Shown here piece by piece: positions 9,363 through 18,661 of a stretch of DNA of 61,798 bases (the stretch's first letter is position 1; every line of letters begins with the position of its first letter). This DNA comes from Staphylococcus schweitzeri (lineage in GTDB: Bacteria; Bacillota; Bacilli; Staphylococcales; Staphylococcaceae). Position numbers and translations under genes: made by a program. The stretch is taken from contig NZ_PPQS01000001.1 of NCBI RefSeq assembly GCF_002902405.1, positions 1-61,798 of the forward strand. Reading direction: 5' to 3'. The notes beneath the pieces were generated by a model. The model was not told where the DNA came from, made no database searches, and was given only the letters and a program-made list of their open reading frames with translations.

Positions 9363-10196
9363 CTAATGCCACGGGTTGAAATATCGACTATTATTTAAAA
9401 AGAATAATGTAACTACTAACATCAGAAGTATTAACGTCAGACACAAAACAACATAATCATCTTTTTTTAATTGTTTTTTGACGTACCAGGTTCTCCTTTT
9501 ATACTGTCCGAATTGTCTTAACTCCATAGCAGTACTAATAGTGTCAATTCTTTCGATACTAGAAAATATTAAAGGTAACACAATGCGTTTGATACCTTTA
9601 ACACGGCTAGTAAATTTCGCATTTTTTGAATTATCATATCCTCTTGCTTGTTGCGCTTGTGAAATATTAAAATATGTTTCTTGAATATCTGGAATATACC
9701 TTAATGCTAGTGAGACTGCGTAACTGATTTTATAATTCACACCTAGCTGATTTAAACTTGCAGCAAAATGACTCGGATTCGTTGTGAATAAAAATATTAA
9801 CGCTAAAGGAACTGTACTAATATATTTTAATATTAGATTAAAAAGATAGAATAATTCCTGTGATGTTAGCGTAAATCGACCAATACCATTGATTATATCT
9901 GTACGCTGATTATAAATCTTCACACCATATTCAGGATCAAATATGTATACAGCAATAATATTTAATATTGTGAAAAACAAAATGAATTTAACAACAAAAC
10001 GAACTTGTTTCCATTCAATATGAGCATATTTGAACAATAAAATAGATGAAGCACTAATTAAAATTAAATATCTTGTGTCATAAGTCACCATTGCAGAAAT
10101 AGAAACAACTAATAAGAATAAAAGTTTAACAGTCGCATTTAATTGATGAATACGACTATTTCCCGGGTGAAAACCTATAGTATTATATTGATTCAT
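9363..10196 (-). CDS. ECF transporter transmembrane (T) component, CbiQ/EcfT family
   Basis: An integral membrane scaffold of an energy-coupling-factor importer, with about five hydrophobic segments. The two coupling-helix signatures that dock the ATPases are visible: QQARGYDNS, and ELRQFGQ about 45 residues later. It is 277 aa. The start overlaps the ATPase stop in an ATGA junction. With the ATPase and UPF0397 genes upstream it forms a dedicated group I ECF system. Confidence 0.92.
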   Translation of the reverse strand: MNQYNTIGFHPGNSRIHQLNATVKLLFLLVVSISAMVTYDTRYLILISASSILLFKYAHIEWKQVRFVVKFILFFTILNIIAVYIFDPEYGVKIYNQRTDIINGIGRFTLTSQELFYLFNLILKYISTVPLALIFLFTTNPSHFAASLNQLGVNYKISYAVSLALRYIPDIQETYFNISQAQQARGYDNSKNAKFTSRVKGIKRIVLPLIFSSIERIDTISTAMELRQFGQYKRRTWYVKKQLKKDDYVVLCLTLILLMLVVTLFFLNNSRYFNPWH

Positions 10197-11905
10197 TGGC
10201 GTCTCACCTTCCTATCCTGGTTAATAAATAATTGTACTAATTTCTGTGGCTCGCTAATCCCTATATATTCGGCCATTTCAAATAGCGATGTTTGTCTCAA
10301 TGATGCAATCTCACAGATTTCTTTATCATTTAATACCGATACTGGCGTGGTATCAGCAACGACCTGACCTTTTGATAATACAACTGTTCTTGAACTATAC
10401 TCAGACAATAAATGCATATCATGCGTAATCATAATAATCGTCTTCCCCTGTCTGTTTAGCTCAATTAAAAATGACATTATCTCATTATAATGATAGAAAT
10501 CTTGACCAGCAGTCGGTTCATCCAATATGATTATTTCCGGATTTAAGACTAAAACAGATGCTATAGTGACCCTCTTTTTTTGACCATAGCTTAAAGCTGC
10601 AATTGGCCAATTCCGAAATGCATAAATTCCGCATATTTTGAGCACATTCTCTACTCGTATCTTTATATCTGATTCTTTCATACCTCGTGCTCTTAACCCT
10701 AATGCTACTTCATCGTAAATCATTTTTTCGGAAATCATATGATTTGGATTTTGCATCACATAACCTATGAATTCAGATCGTTCGCTAATTGACAATTGAT
10801 TAAATCCCTTATTACAAAATTGGATATTACCTGTTATATCTAAAAATCCACAAATTGCTTTAGCAAGTGTTGATTTGCCGGCACCATTGTGACCAACTAT
10901 AGTAAGCATTTCTCTTCTATAAACATTTAATTGAACATTATTAAGTACACTTTTACTATAGTCACTATATTGAACACACACCTCATTTAATTCTAATAGC
11001 GGTTCAGATTTGTACTTATTATCATCATTTGAAGATGTTTTATCTATCCATTTTTTCACTTTAAATTTAACATGTTCACTCATACAAACTTCACGTAAAT
11101 TCGCTAAGTTATCAATGGCTTCAACATCTACTTCTGCATATTTAAGCGCTGTACAGTATAATGGTTCACGTATGCCTGCTTCTTTAAGCTTAGATGATTT
11201 TAGCAAATCACTAGGCGTTGTATTAGCGATGATTTTCCCATCTTTAAAAAGAAGAACTCTATCAAACGTATAATCTAATGATTCTTCTAATCGATGTTCG
11301 ACAATAATCATCGTTGACTTTGTTTCTTCATGAATATTATTTAACAATCTCAGCGTTTCATGTCCTGTCGCAGGATCTAAATTGGCCAGTGGCTCATCCA
11401 ATATTAAAATAGGGGTACGATGGATTAATATACCACCTAATGAAACGCGTTGTTTTTGACCCCCAGATAAATCTTGTGGTCGGTGATTTAAATGTTCTAT
11501 CATATCCACTTTTTTAGCCCAATAACTCACATTTTTCTTCATATCATCTTGTTCAACACAATTATTTTCTAATACAAAGGCCATATCTTCAGCTGCTGTT
11601 AAGCCTATGAACTGTCCATCTGTATCTTGTAAAACTGTACCAACAACATTAGATCTTTCATGTAAACAACCAACAGTTGCATCTTGATTATTTATATATA
11701 GTTCCCCAGTTACTTTACCTTCAGTTTTAAATGGAATTAATCCATTTATGCAATTTGCAAAAGTCGATTTACCACTACCTGAAGCACCAACTACTAGTAC
11801 TTTTTCTCCAGGGTAAATATCAACATTTATATTCTGTAATGTAGGTGTTGCTTGACTATGATATTGAAAACTAAAGTCTTTGAACGAGATAATTGCTTCA
11901 GTCAT
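10193..11905 (-). CDS. ECF transporter ATP-binding protein, two fused ABC domains
   Basis: Two complete ATPase domains in one 570-residue chain. The first has Walker A GASGSGKST, signature LSGGQKQR and Walker B LILDEP. The second has Walker A GHNGAGKST, signature LSYGQKKR and Walker B IIILDEP, followed by the H-loop MITHDM. It is the energy subunit of the ECF importer, equivalent to EcfA1 plus EcfA2. The fusion is typical of single-substrate (group I) ECF systems rather than the shared module. It runs in an operon with the T and S genes. Confidence 0.95.
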   Translation of the reverse strand: MTEAIISFKDFSFQYHSQATPTLQNINVDIYPGEKVLVVGASGSGKSTFANCINGLIPFKTEGKVTGELYINNQDATVGCLHERSNVVGTVLQDTDGQFIGLTAAEDMAFVLENNCVEQDDMKKNVSYWAKKVDMIEHLNHRPQDLSGGQKQRVSLGGILIHRTPILILDEPLANLDPATGHETLRLLNNIHEETKSTMIIVEHRLEESLDYTFDRVLLFKDGKIIANTTPSDLLKSSKLKEAGIREPLYCTALKYAEVDVEAIDNLANLREVCMSEHVKFKVKKWIDKTSSNDDNKYKSEPLLELNEVCVQYSDYSKSVLNNVQLNVYRREMLTIVGHNGAGKSTLAKAICGFLDITGNIQFCNKGFNQLSISERSEFIGYVMQNPNHMISEKMIYDEVALGLRARGMKESDIKIRVENVLKICGIYAFRNWPIAALSYGQKKRVTIASVLVLNPEIIILDEPTAGQDFYHYNEIMSFLIELNRQGKTIIMITHDMHLLSEYSSRTVVLSKGQVVADTTPVSVLNDKEICEIASLRQTSLFEMAEYIGISEPQKLVQLFINQDRKVRRQ

Positions 11906-11957
11906 AATATATCATTACCTTTCTACATTCATTTACATATCTAATTCAACAAAATAA

Positions 11958-12512
11958 TTATTCTTTACGTAAACTACCTTTTTTAATTTGAGATGAAGCA
12001 TATGCTTTTAATAATATTGTCCCAATAATACCAACTGAAATAATATTTAATACTGCAGAGATAACACCTTGGGTATAAACCTTGTTAGCTGGTTCGTTAT
12101 AAATCAAAATATCTAATGTTGGTGCAATAAGTGCCCAGCAAATAATATTCGCAATAATTTGACCGATATTAAAATAAATCATCGATTTCCGAGAAAATTG
12201 GCCTGAAGAAAGATTTAATTTTAGGCCAATCCATCCATATAAACAGCCTATAATTCCTGAACAAATAACCCAACTCCACCAGGCACTACCGTATGTCGTG
12301 AAATCTTTAATAGCGTGTCCAACTAATCCAGTCATTAAACCAGTAAAAGGTCCAAATATTACAGATATTAATGCTAAAAATGCATAAGATGTTTCTATAT
12401 TCGTATTAGGAAAACCTGTTGGTATTACAACAAAACGCCCTAAAATCACAAATACCGCTGCTCCTATACCAATCGCAACAACAGTTTTAACTGAAATATC
12501 TTGTTTTTTCAT
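11958..12512 (-). CDS. ECF transporter substrate-binding (S) component, UPF0397 family
   Basis: A 184-residue integral membrane protein of the UPF0397/ECF S-component family, with five to six hydrophobic helices. It has an N-terminal [12 protein letters not shown] lead and the family pattern [18 protein letters not shown] around residue 60. The second ATG (12510-12512) was chosen because GGAG lies 8 bases upstream, against 2 bases for the first. The substrate is not established. Coupling to a SAM hydrolase gene hints at a methionine, purine or SAM-related compound, which is inference only. Confidence 0.9.
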   Translation of the reverse strand: MKKQDISVKTVVAIGIGAAVFVILGRFVVIPTGFPNTNIETSYAFLALISVIFGPFTGLMTGLVGHAIKDFTTYGSAWWSWVICSGIIGCLYGWIGLKLNLSSGQFSRKSMIYFNIGQIIANIICWALIAPTLDILIYNEPANKVYTQGVISAVLNIISVGIIGTILLKAYASSQIKKGSLRKE

Positions 12513-12540
12513 CTTCATTACTCCTTACATAAGAAATTCA

Positions 12541-13389
12541 TTAAATTGATGGTGCTTTAGATAAATGAATCGTCCAATCATTTCCAGTACCAATATGATA
12601 TAAATCTGAAAATGAGTCTTGATTGACCGCTACACCAATATTTACTAGTGAGTTAACATACACAAGAGGTTCACCCACATTAACATCTGCAAACGATCGC
12701 GCAAATTTAATAATATTTTGATAGACTTTCTTATCTTGATGATAAATTGTTACCACCAAATTATTACCATGAACAATTTCCAAGGATTTTAAGAATTCCA
12801 ATGGAATATTTGTCCATAATGACCCAAATCTGATATCTAAAATATCAATTCTTCCTGTAACAGAATCCTCATTTTTTGTAGCTTCTTTTATTTCTAATGC
12901 TTCAATACTATCAACATTAATTTCCTGGCCAAGATGTTCAAATGCTACCTTATTTGCAGCTAATCTCGCTCCATTATATGCATAGACATCTCTACCATGA
13001 AAAGTATGACTTTCTTCAGAATGGGGCAATCGACTTTTCACTTCATCAATTTCGATTACTTTTTTAATACCTTCGTAATGTTTGATGTGACTTAAAGAAC
13101 CATTATCAGGTGTAATAATGTAATGACCAGAATCTGTTAAACAAGCAATGCTCCTCCTATCACTACCTACACCCGGGTCTACCACTGATACAAAAACTGT
13201 GCCCTTAGGCCAGTATTTTAAAGTTTGATATAAACGATATGATGCTACCCAAATGTCATACGGTGGTATATCATGCGTTAAGTTTTCAACATGTATATCA
13301 TCACTTACAGTATATGCGACTCCATACATTGCACTTACAGCGCCATCACTAAGCCCAAAATCTGATTGCAATACCAAATAATTTCCCAT
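12541..13389 (-). CDS. S-adenosyl-L-methionine hydrolase (adenosine-forming), DUF62/SAM_HAT family
   Basis: A homologue of the chlorinase/fluorinase family that uses water to split SAM into adenosine and methionine. Family marks are QSDFGLSDG at the N-terminus, DPGVGSDRRS and PDNGSLSH in the middle, and the C-terminal beta-barrel. I chose MGNYLVLQ as start (282 aa), with AAGGAGG 8 bases upstream. It is first in a four-gene unit with the ECF S, A and T genes, whose products may import or salvage a related molecule. Confidence 0.88.
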   Translation of the reverse strand: MGNYLVLQSDFGLSDGAVSAMYGVAYTVSDDIHVENLTHDIPPYDIWVASYRLYQTLKYWPKGTVFVSVVDPGVGSDRRSIACLTDSGHYIITPDNGSLSHIKHYEGIKKVIEIDEVKSRLPHSEESHTFHGRDVYAYNGARLAANKVAFEHLGQEINVDSIEALEIKEATKNEDSVTGRIDILDIRFGSLWTNIPLEFLKSLEIVHGNNLVVTIYHQDKKVYQNIIKFARSFADVNVGEPLVYVNSLVNIGVAVNQDSFSDLYHIGTGNDWTIHLSKAPSI

Positions 13390-13454
13390 AAAATACCTCC
13401 TTTTCTTTTTAAACTTCAAAAACTATTATCTACATTTCCAAAATTTATATTTCG

Positions 13455-13469
13455 AATTTTCAGAATTAT
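13455..13469. promoter_or_regulatory. CodY-like operator overlapping the SAM-hydrolase/ECF promoter
   Basis: AATTTTCAGAATTAT matches 12 of 15 positions of the CodY consensus AATTTTCWGAAAATT. On the minus strand it overlaps a TATAAT-type -10 (plus ATTATA, 13465-13470), about 66 bases upstream of the hydrolase start. Placement on the promoter fits repression. Confidence 0.5.
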
Positions 13470-13585
13470 ATTAAAATAGTACGAGTCGCTTGTTGCAAAG
13501 TCAATAGTAGTGACTATAAAAATGATAATAATAGTCAGATTTATTTCATTAACTTAATTTCACGGACTTGCACTCACTTCATTAT

Positions 13586-13609
13586 GTTTAAATTAATTGA
13601 CTAGGGTAT
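13586..13609 (+). promoter_or_regulatory. SigB-type promoter upstream of the yceI-like gene
   Basis: GTTTAA (13586-13591) is followed after 12 bases by GGGTAT (13604-13609), an exact fit to the staphylococcal SigB consensus (GTTTWW, 12-15 bases, GGGWAW). It sits 159 bases upstream of the yceI-like ATG and reads towards it. Confidence 0.65.
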
Positions 13610-13681
13610 AACAATAGCAAGTTTTTTATAGGTCTCTCTTTTTATGCATCACAAAAATTATTCGAATTCGAAATAAAATGC

Positions 13682-13710
13682 TTGCATCTTTTATTCATCA
13701 GTGGTATCGT
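13682..13710 (+). promoter_or_regulatory. Possible SigA promoter of the yceI-like gene
   Basis: TTGCAT (13682-13687), a 17-base spacer and TATCGT (13705-13710) lie about 58 bases upstream of the ATG, downstream of the SigB-type site. Four of six bases match in each hexamer. Confidence 0.4.
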
Positions 13711-13767
13711 ATGTATATCGAATATAAAAAATATATCTAAAAGATAAAAATATGGAGGTTTTATATT

Positions 13768-14283
13768 ATGACTAACTTCACTTTTGATGGTGTGCACAGT
13801 AGTTTAGAATTCCAAATTAAACATTTAATGGTTTCTAAAGTGAAAGGTTCATTTGATCAATTTGATGTAGCGGTTGAAGGAGATATTAATGACTTCAGTA
13901 CTTTGAAAGCTACTGCAACAATTATTCCAAGCTCAATTAATACTAAAAACGAAGCACGTGATAACCACTTAAAATCTGGTGATTTCTTTGGTACTGACGA
14001 ATTTGATAAAATCACATTTGTGACAAAATCAGTATCTGAAAGCAAAGTTGTTGGTGATTTAACAATTAAAGGCATCACTAACGAAGAAACATTCGATGTT
14101 GAATTCAACGGAGTAAGTAAAAATCCAATGGATGGTTCTCAAGTAACAGGTGTTATTGTTACTGGTACAATCAATAGAGAAAACTATGGCATTAACTTTA
14201 ACCAAGCACTTGAAACTGGTGGAGTTATGCTAGGCAAAGATGTTAAATTCGAAGCATCTGCAGAATTCTCAATCTCAGAATAA
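13768..14283 (+). CDS. YceI family protein
   Basis: A 171-residue lipocalin-like YceI protein. The fold binds polyisoprenoid or other amphiphilic ligands. The opening FTFDGVHSSLEFQIKHLMVSKVKGSFDQF and the repeated DHLKSGDFFG/KITFVTKS pattern are typical. No signal peptide is present, so unlike periplasmic E. coli YceI it should be cytoplasmic. GGAGG precedes the ATG by 10 bases. It is monocistronic, with a strong terminator after it and a SigB-type promoter before it, which suggests a stress role. Confidence 0.88.
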   Translation: MTNFTFDGVHSSLEFQIKHLMVSKVKGSFDQFDVAVEGDINDFSTLKATATIIPSSINTKNEARDNHLKSGDFFGTDEFDKITFVTKSVSESKVVGDLTIKGITNEETFDVEFNGVSKNPMDGSQVTGVIVTGTINRENYGINFNQALETGGVMLGKDVKFEASAEFSISE

Positions 14284-14321
14284 CCTCACATCACAATCCT
14301 CATTGATTTAATATATATATG

Positions 14322-14363
14322 AAATGCCAACTATATCATCCCTAGATATAGTTGGCATTTTTT
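14322..14363 (+). terminator. Intrinsic terminator after the yceI-like gene
   Basis: A 16-base stem (14322-14337 with 14345-14360), which includes ATGCCAACTATAT, has a 7-base loop and runs into six T residues. Confidence 0.9.
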
Positions 14364-14430
14364 GTTTAACTCGTGCGTAACAAATGTTAACTTTCAACTT
14401 AATTTAAGACTCCTTTCATTCAGGTTGGTC

Positions 14431-15405
14431 TTATTGAAACTGAAAACTTTGATGACCTTTTGCAAAGCCATTAACGCTATAAAGCATAGATCCTCCGCCC
14501 ATTTCTATATCATTGGAACAAATTATGAGTTGATTTGTTCCAGGTATAAATTGCGGATGTGTAGAACGTAACATACGACCTTCTTCACGACCTGGTATCA
14601 ATATTTGTCCTATTGGATAACCTCTTTTATTAAATACTAATACTCTACCTTGACCATACATAGCCACATATAGATTATCATCACTATCAATACAACAAGA
14701 ATCTGGACCTTCATGCCCCGTAAAATAGTACGGTATTGTTGCCCCAAATGGTTGTATTGTCACACCATCATCTTCAAGTGCAATACGATGTAACCGATTG
14801 GCTGTCGTTTCAGTTACCCATAGCACTTTTTCATCCGTACTTAAAGCAATGCCATTAGCTACACTGATATTTTGAATAATAGGCGTTACTGTTTTAAAGT
14901 CCGGCGTAACATAATAAACACCGCCTAGCGGGTTGGTAGAGTATCCTCTAAAATCTGTAAAATAAAACCCACCTTTAGAATCAAATACCATGTCATCAAT
15001 ACAATATTCTGTTGATAGATCTTCAATGATATCTTGTATGTTGTCACCATTTTCTGTCGCTACAAAAATACCCCCTGTAGATTTAAAATCTCCTAAATAA
15101 CAAATAAATAATCGACCGTCTTTATGTATTTTAATTGCCGCCGGATTTGCTTTATGGCTTACAAAAGGTCGCTTAATTTCTTTAGTTTCAGGATTGACTT
15201 TAAAGATATTTCCTTCAAAGACATCTAATAAATATAGTTGGCCATGTCGATCAAAATTTAATCCTTCTAGTTGTAATCCTTTTTCTGAAATTTCAAGCCA
15301 TGGTTCAGCAGTAATAGTTTGTAATTCACTCTCAGATATAATCGGAACGGCACTGCTAGACTTCCCGCTATAAACTAATGTTGGTAAACCTTGTTTCTTC
15401 ATCAT
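14431..15405 (-). CDS. drp35: Drug-responsive lactonase Drp35
   Basis: A six-bladed beta-propeller lactonase of the SMP-30/gluconolactonase family. In S. aureus it is induced by cell-wall-active antibiotics and uses calcium. Blade repeats such as [33 protein letters not shown] and [17 protein letters not shown] supply the acidic metal ligands. I chose the start MMKKQGLP (324 aa, the usual Drp35 length), with AAGGA about 6 bases upstream. No signal peptide is seen. From memory the sequence differs at several positions from common S. aureus Drp35. Confidence 0.93.
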   Translation of the reverse strand: MMKKQGLPTLVYSGKSSSAVPIISESELQTITAEPWLEISEKGLQLEGLNFDRHGQLYLLDVFEGNIFKVNPETKEIKRPFVSHKANPAAIKIHKDGRLFICYLGDFKSTGGIFVATENGDNIQDIIEDLSTEYCIDDMVFDSKGGFYFTDFRGYSTNPLGGVYYVTPDFKTVTPIIQNISVANGIALSTDEKVLWVTETTANRLHRIALEDDGVTIQPFGATIPYYFTGHEGPDSCCIDSDDNLYVAMYGQGRVLVFNKRGYPIGQILIPGREEGRMLRSTHPQFIPGTNQLIICSNDIEMGGGSMLYSVNGFAKGHQSFQFQ

Positions 15406-15534
15406 CGTCATTCCTTTCATTCGTTATTTCTACCTTATCATTTTCATTTTTAACCAAGGTAACATTTAAATCAAATGATAACGTTTTCAATTCTCTGTTT
15501 TATCGGTCTAGTGGACGATTTCAAGCTAGAAATA

Positions 15535-15562
15535 TTGATTGCCTCTATATCTCTGTTAAAAT
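15535..15562 (+). promoter_or_regulatory. Promoter of trhO
   Basis: TTGATT (15535-15540), a 16-base spacer and TAAAAT (15557-15562) lie about 84 bases before the trhO start. A small CATGC/GCATG hairpin (about 15610-15625) sits just before the ribosome-binding site. Confidence 0.55.
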
Positions 15563-15645
15563 GATTAGCGTAGATAATTATGCGTGTAACGCTTTATTTT
15601 AAAAATTAACATGCTCCTAGCATGCTTTTAGAAGGAGATTAACCC

Positions 15646-16602
15646 ATGAACTATCAAGTTCTTTTATATTATAAATATACGACAATTGATAACCCTGAAC
15701 AGTTTGCTCAGGATCACTTAGCGTTTTGTAAAGCACACAATTTAAAAGGTAGAATTCTTGTTTCTACAGAAGGTATTAACGGTACATTGTCAGGTACAAA
15801 AGAAGAAACCGAACAGTATATGGCACATATGCATGCTGATGAACGGTTCAAAGACATGGTATTTAAAATTGATGAAGCTGATGAACATGCCTTTAAGAAA
15901 ATGCATGTACGTCCTCGAAAAGAAATCGTTGCTTTAGATTTAGAGGATGATGTAGATCCACGCCAAACAACTGGCCAGTATTTATCACCTGTAGAGTTTA
16001 GAAAAGCTCTTGAAGCTGATGACACAGTCATTATTGATGCACGTAATGACTATGAATTTGATTTAGGTCATTTCCGTGGCGCAATTCGCCCGGATATTAC
16101 ACGTTTTAGAGATTTACCAGACTGGATTAAAGAAAACAAAGAATTATTTGCTGATAAAAAAGTGGTTACGTACTGTACTGGCGGTATTCGATGTGAAAAA
16201 TTTTCTGGTTGGCTTTTAAAAGAAGGCTTCGAAGATGTGGCACAGCTTCATGGTGGTATCGCTACATACGGTAAAGATCCTGAAACAAAAGGTCAGTATT
16301 GGGACGGTAAAATGTATGTATTTGATGACCGCATCAGTGTTGATATTAACCAAGTTGAAAAAACAATTATCGGCAAAGATTGGTTTGATGGCAAACCATG
16401 TGAACGCTATATTAATTGTGCTAATCCAGAATGTAATAAACAAATATTAGTTTCAGAAGAAAATGAAGCTAAATATTTAGGTGCATGCTCTTACGAATGT
16501 GCTAAACATGAGCGTAATCGTTATGTTCAAACAAATCATATTAGTGATAGCGAGTGGCAACGTCGTTTAACAAACTTTGATGATTTACACCAACATGCTT
16601 AG
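15646..16602 (+). CDS. trhO: tRNA uridine(34) hydroxylase TrhO, rhodanese family (UPF0176)
   Basis: TrhO performs oxygen-dependent hydroxylation of U34 in certain tRNAs. The N-terminal ferredoxin-like region (about 1-95) precedes a rhodanese domain whose active-site loop [12 protein letters not shown] (about 178-190) carries the catalytic cysteine. A C-terminal cysteine cluster follows (CANPECNK, then [11 protein letters not shown]). Its length of 318 aa fits the family. The RBS AGAAGGAG precedes the ATG. It is monocistronic. Confidence 0.92.
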   Translation: MNYQVLLYYKYTTIDNPEQFAQDHLAFCKAHNLKGRILVSTEGINGTLSGTKEETEQYMAHMHADERFKDMVFKIDEADEHAFKKMHVRPRKEIVALDLEDDVDPRQTTGQYLSPVEFRKALEADDTVIIDARNDYEFDLGHFRGAIRPDITRFRDLPDWIKENKELFADKKVVTYCTGGIRCEKFSGWLLKEGFEDVAQLHGGIATYGKDPETKGQYWDGKMYVFDDRISVDINQVEKTIIGKDWFDGKPCERYINCANPECNKQILVSEENEAKYLGACSYECAKHERNRYVQTNHISDSEWQRRLTNFDDLHQHA

Positions 16603-16628
16603 TTTTAAATAAATACATTTCAAAATGA

Positions 16629-16670
16629 GCTTTGAAAATCCGACTTGTATAGGATTTTTGAGGCTTTTTT
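16629..16670 (+). terminator. Terminator after trhO
   Basis: A stem pairs GCTTTGAAAATCC (16629-16641) with GGATTTTTGAGGC (16652-16664), followed by six T residues. Confidence 0.8.
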
Positions 16671-16752
16671 GTGTACATGCATTGCCTGATATATTTTTTC
16701 ATACGCGAATGTTATACTAAATTAAATTTTTAATACTGCGAGGTGTCTTAAA

Positions 16753-17391
16753 ATGCATATTTTAGTAACAGGGTTTGTGCCTTTTGACAATCAAGATATT
16801 AATCCTTCTTGGGAAGCTGTGACTCAATTAAAAGACCATATTGGTAAACATACAATTGTTAAATTAAAACTACCAACTTCTTTTAAGAAAGTAGACACTA
16901 TTATAAATAAAGCATTAGCGTCTAATCACTATGATGTTGTGTTAGCAATTGGACAAGCTGGTGGTAGACATGCCATTACTCCTGAGCGTGTCGCCATTAA
17001 TATTGATGATGCCCGTATCCCAGATAATGATGGTTTTCAACCTATCGATCAAGCCATTCATTTAGACGGTGCGTCAGCTTATTTTTCAAATTTACCGGTT
17101 AAAACAATGACTCAAAGCATTATTGATCAAGGACTTCCTGGAGCACTTTCAAATAGTGCAGGTACATTTGTATGTAATCACATACTTTATCACTTAGGTT
17201 ACTTACAAGATAAGCATTATCCTCGCCTTCGTTTCGGATTTATCCATGTGCCATACATACCAGAGCAGGTAGCTGGTAAACCCGATACACCATCTATATC
17301 ATTAGAAAGCATTGTTAAAGGGTTGACTGCAGCCATTGAAGCTATTTCTGATGATGATGATTTATGCATAGCCCTAGGCACAACTGAATAG
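16753..17391 (+). CDS. pcp: Pyroglutamyl-peptidase I (pyrrolidone-carboxylate peptidase)
   Basis: A cytoplasmic cysteine peptidase (family C15) that removes N-terminal pyroglutamate from peptides. Signature segments are [14 protein letters not shown] at the N-terminus, [21 protein letters not shown] with the catalytic Glu, [12 protein letters not shown] with the catalytic Cys, and GFIHVPY with the catalytic His. It is 212 aa, standard for the family. The RBS GCGAGG lies upstream. Confidence 0.96.
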   Translation: MHILVTGFVPFDNQDINPSWEAVTQLKDHIGKHTIVKLKLPTSFKKVDTIINKALASNHYDVVLAIGQAGGRHAITPERVAINIDDARIPDNDGFQPIDQAIHLDGASAYFSNLPVKTMTQSIIDQGLPGALSNSAGTFVCNHILYHLGYLQDKHYPRLRFGFIHVPYIPEQVAGKPDTPSISLESIVKGLTAAIEAISDDDDLCIALGTTE

Positions 17392-17408
17392 TTATATTTG
17401 CACAAAAT

Positions 17409-17454
17409 AAAGCACCCTACTTTGTTAGTTTAAGTCTAACTTTAGGGTGCTTTT
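17409..17454. terminator. Bidirectional terminator between pcp and the DUF1700 gene
   Basis: AAAGCACCCTA (17409-17419) pairs with TAGGGTGCTTT (17443-17453). TTGTTAG and TCTAAC extend the stem with a bulge. The two genes converge here, and A and T tracts flank both sides. Confidence 0.8.
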
Positions 17455-17510
17455 GAATGGTTTTTATGCCGTTTTCACTGTAGAGATATACTTTGGCTTA
17501 ACGACATTGC

Positions 17511-18278
17511 TTAGTCTTCTTTTTTTAACTTCCTATAATTTACAAACGTATAAATAATAAATACTATATTTAGAATGATTAGTATACCTGCTGAAACTAT
17601 ATTAAATGTATCCGGTTCTTTGCTAAAGATAGATGCTATCCTTGCTATTAAACTTGGCGCCGTAATTACCAACACTATAATCGCATACATTTTCTGTTTT
17701 ATTAAAATACAAGTCATAACAGTTGCAATTAAAAGTACTAAGCCAATGACAAAACTCTGTTTGTCACTCAACTCAAAAAAGCTATAGATAGGATATTTTC
17801 TAATAATCAAGCCACCAAAAATCATCCATAAAAATACGACTATTCCATAAGTTACATTGATAACATATGTTATTTTTCTGTCACCAAACCGAACCAATGT
17901 ATAACGCAAAATCAGAATACCGACGACAGCACCAAAAATAATAATACTAGCTATATAGAATAATAAAGCTATTGTCACATCAAATGTACCCAAATCTAAA
18001 AATCTAGGAATAATAATAACTGCAAAAATAAAAATGAAGTATAACGTAATATATTTATACAGACCTTTAGTTACACTTATCTCTGGTGATAACTGATTAG
18101 CCATTGTCTTAACCGGTGTATTAATAATTGAACTTGTATCTTCGTTATTCTTTTCAGCCATTGTTAAATGGTCTTCGAGCTCTTCCAATAACTCTTCTAC
18201 TTCTACTTCAGTCTTACCTCTAAATAACAATTCAACACGTAACTTTTCCAAGAAATCTTGAGACTGTTTACTTAACAT
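17511..18278 (-). CDS. DUF1700 (HAAS-like) membrane protein, partner of the PadR regulator
   Basis: The N-terminal soluble helical part (about 1-65) carries the acidic EVEVEELLEELEDHL motif typical of DUF1700/HAAS domains that pair with PadR regulators. About six membrane helices follow. I chose the ATG at 18276-18278 (255 aa), with GGAGG 8 bases upstream. It overlaps the padR stop by 11 bases, so the two are coupled. The function is unknown; similar proteins are thought to relay envelope signals to the regulator. Confidence 0.8.
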   Translation of the reverse strand: MLSKQSQDFLEKLRVELLFRGKTEVEVEELLEELEDHLTMAEKNNEDTSSIINTPVKTMANQLSPEISVTKGLYKYITLYFIFIFAVIIIPRFLDLGTFDVTIALLFYIASIIIFGAVVGILILRYTLVRFGDRKITYVINVTYGIVVFLWMIFGGLIIRKYPIYSFFELSDKQSFVIGLVLLIATVMTCILIKQKMYAIIVLVITAPSLIARIASIFSKEPDTFNIVSAGILIILNIVFIIYTFVNYRKLKKED

Positions 18279-18606
18279 CGTTTTCCCCTCCAAACAAGTT
18301 AATCATTCCTTTATTCAAAGCTTGCCATTTTAATTTAAATATTTCGAGTTCTTTTAAGCCTGAATCGGTAATCGTATAATACTTTCGCCTTGGGCCACCA
18401 TTACTAGATTTTTTAAAAGTTGTTTCAACATATCCTTTTTTGTTTAATCGCATCAAAACTGGATAAATACTGCCGTCGCTTATCTCTGGAAACTCTTTGT
18501 CCTTGAGTTTCATCATAATTTCATATCCATACGTTTCACCTTGTGCAATGAGACCTAATATCGCACCGTCTAAGAGACCTTTCATGATTTGATTAGACAC
18601 TGACAT
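18268..18606 (-). CDS. PadR family transcriptional regulator
   Basis: A winged-helix repressor of 112 aa with the PadR core LDGAILGLIAQGETYGYEI, the wing-bearing segment DGSIYPVLMRLNKKGYVETT, and GGPRRKYYTITDSGLKEL. A short C-terminal dimer helix follows, so it is the small PadR-s2 type. The ATG at 18606 has AGG 8 bases upstream; the in-frame GTG at 18615 was rejected. Two palindromes directly upstream are likely self-operators. Confidence 0.92.
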   Translation of the reverse strand: MSVSNQIMKGLLDGAILGLIAQGETYGYEIMMKLKDKEFPEISDGSIYPVLMRLNKKGYVETTFKKSSNGGPRRKYYTITDSGLKELEIFKLKWQALNKGMINLFGGENDVK

Positions 18607-18616
18607 TTTAATCACC

Positions 18617-18641
18617 TACTATCTTACATAATAAGATAGTA
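18617..18641. promoter_or_regulatory. PadR operator 1 (perfect 10-base arms)
   Basis: TACTATCTTA, a 5-base spacer and TAAGATAGTA form a perfect inverted repeat. It begins 10 bases before the padR start and covers its -10 hexamer. Confidence 0.75.
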
Positions 18642-18661
18642 TATTGAGAGGTTTCCGTCAA
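18633..18661 (-). promoter_or_regulatory. padR promoter
   Basis: On the minus strand TTGACG (plus 18656-18661), a 17-base spacer and TATCTT (plus 18633-18638). Operator 1 covers the -10 and operator 2 abuts the -35, a layout that suits autorepression. Confidence 0.55.

Noticed and set aside
14362..14571. Plus-strand frame running into the 3' end of drp35
   Set aside because: Antisense shadow of drp35. It starts in the yceI terminator and has no ribosome site.
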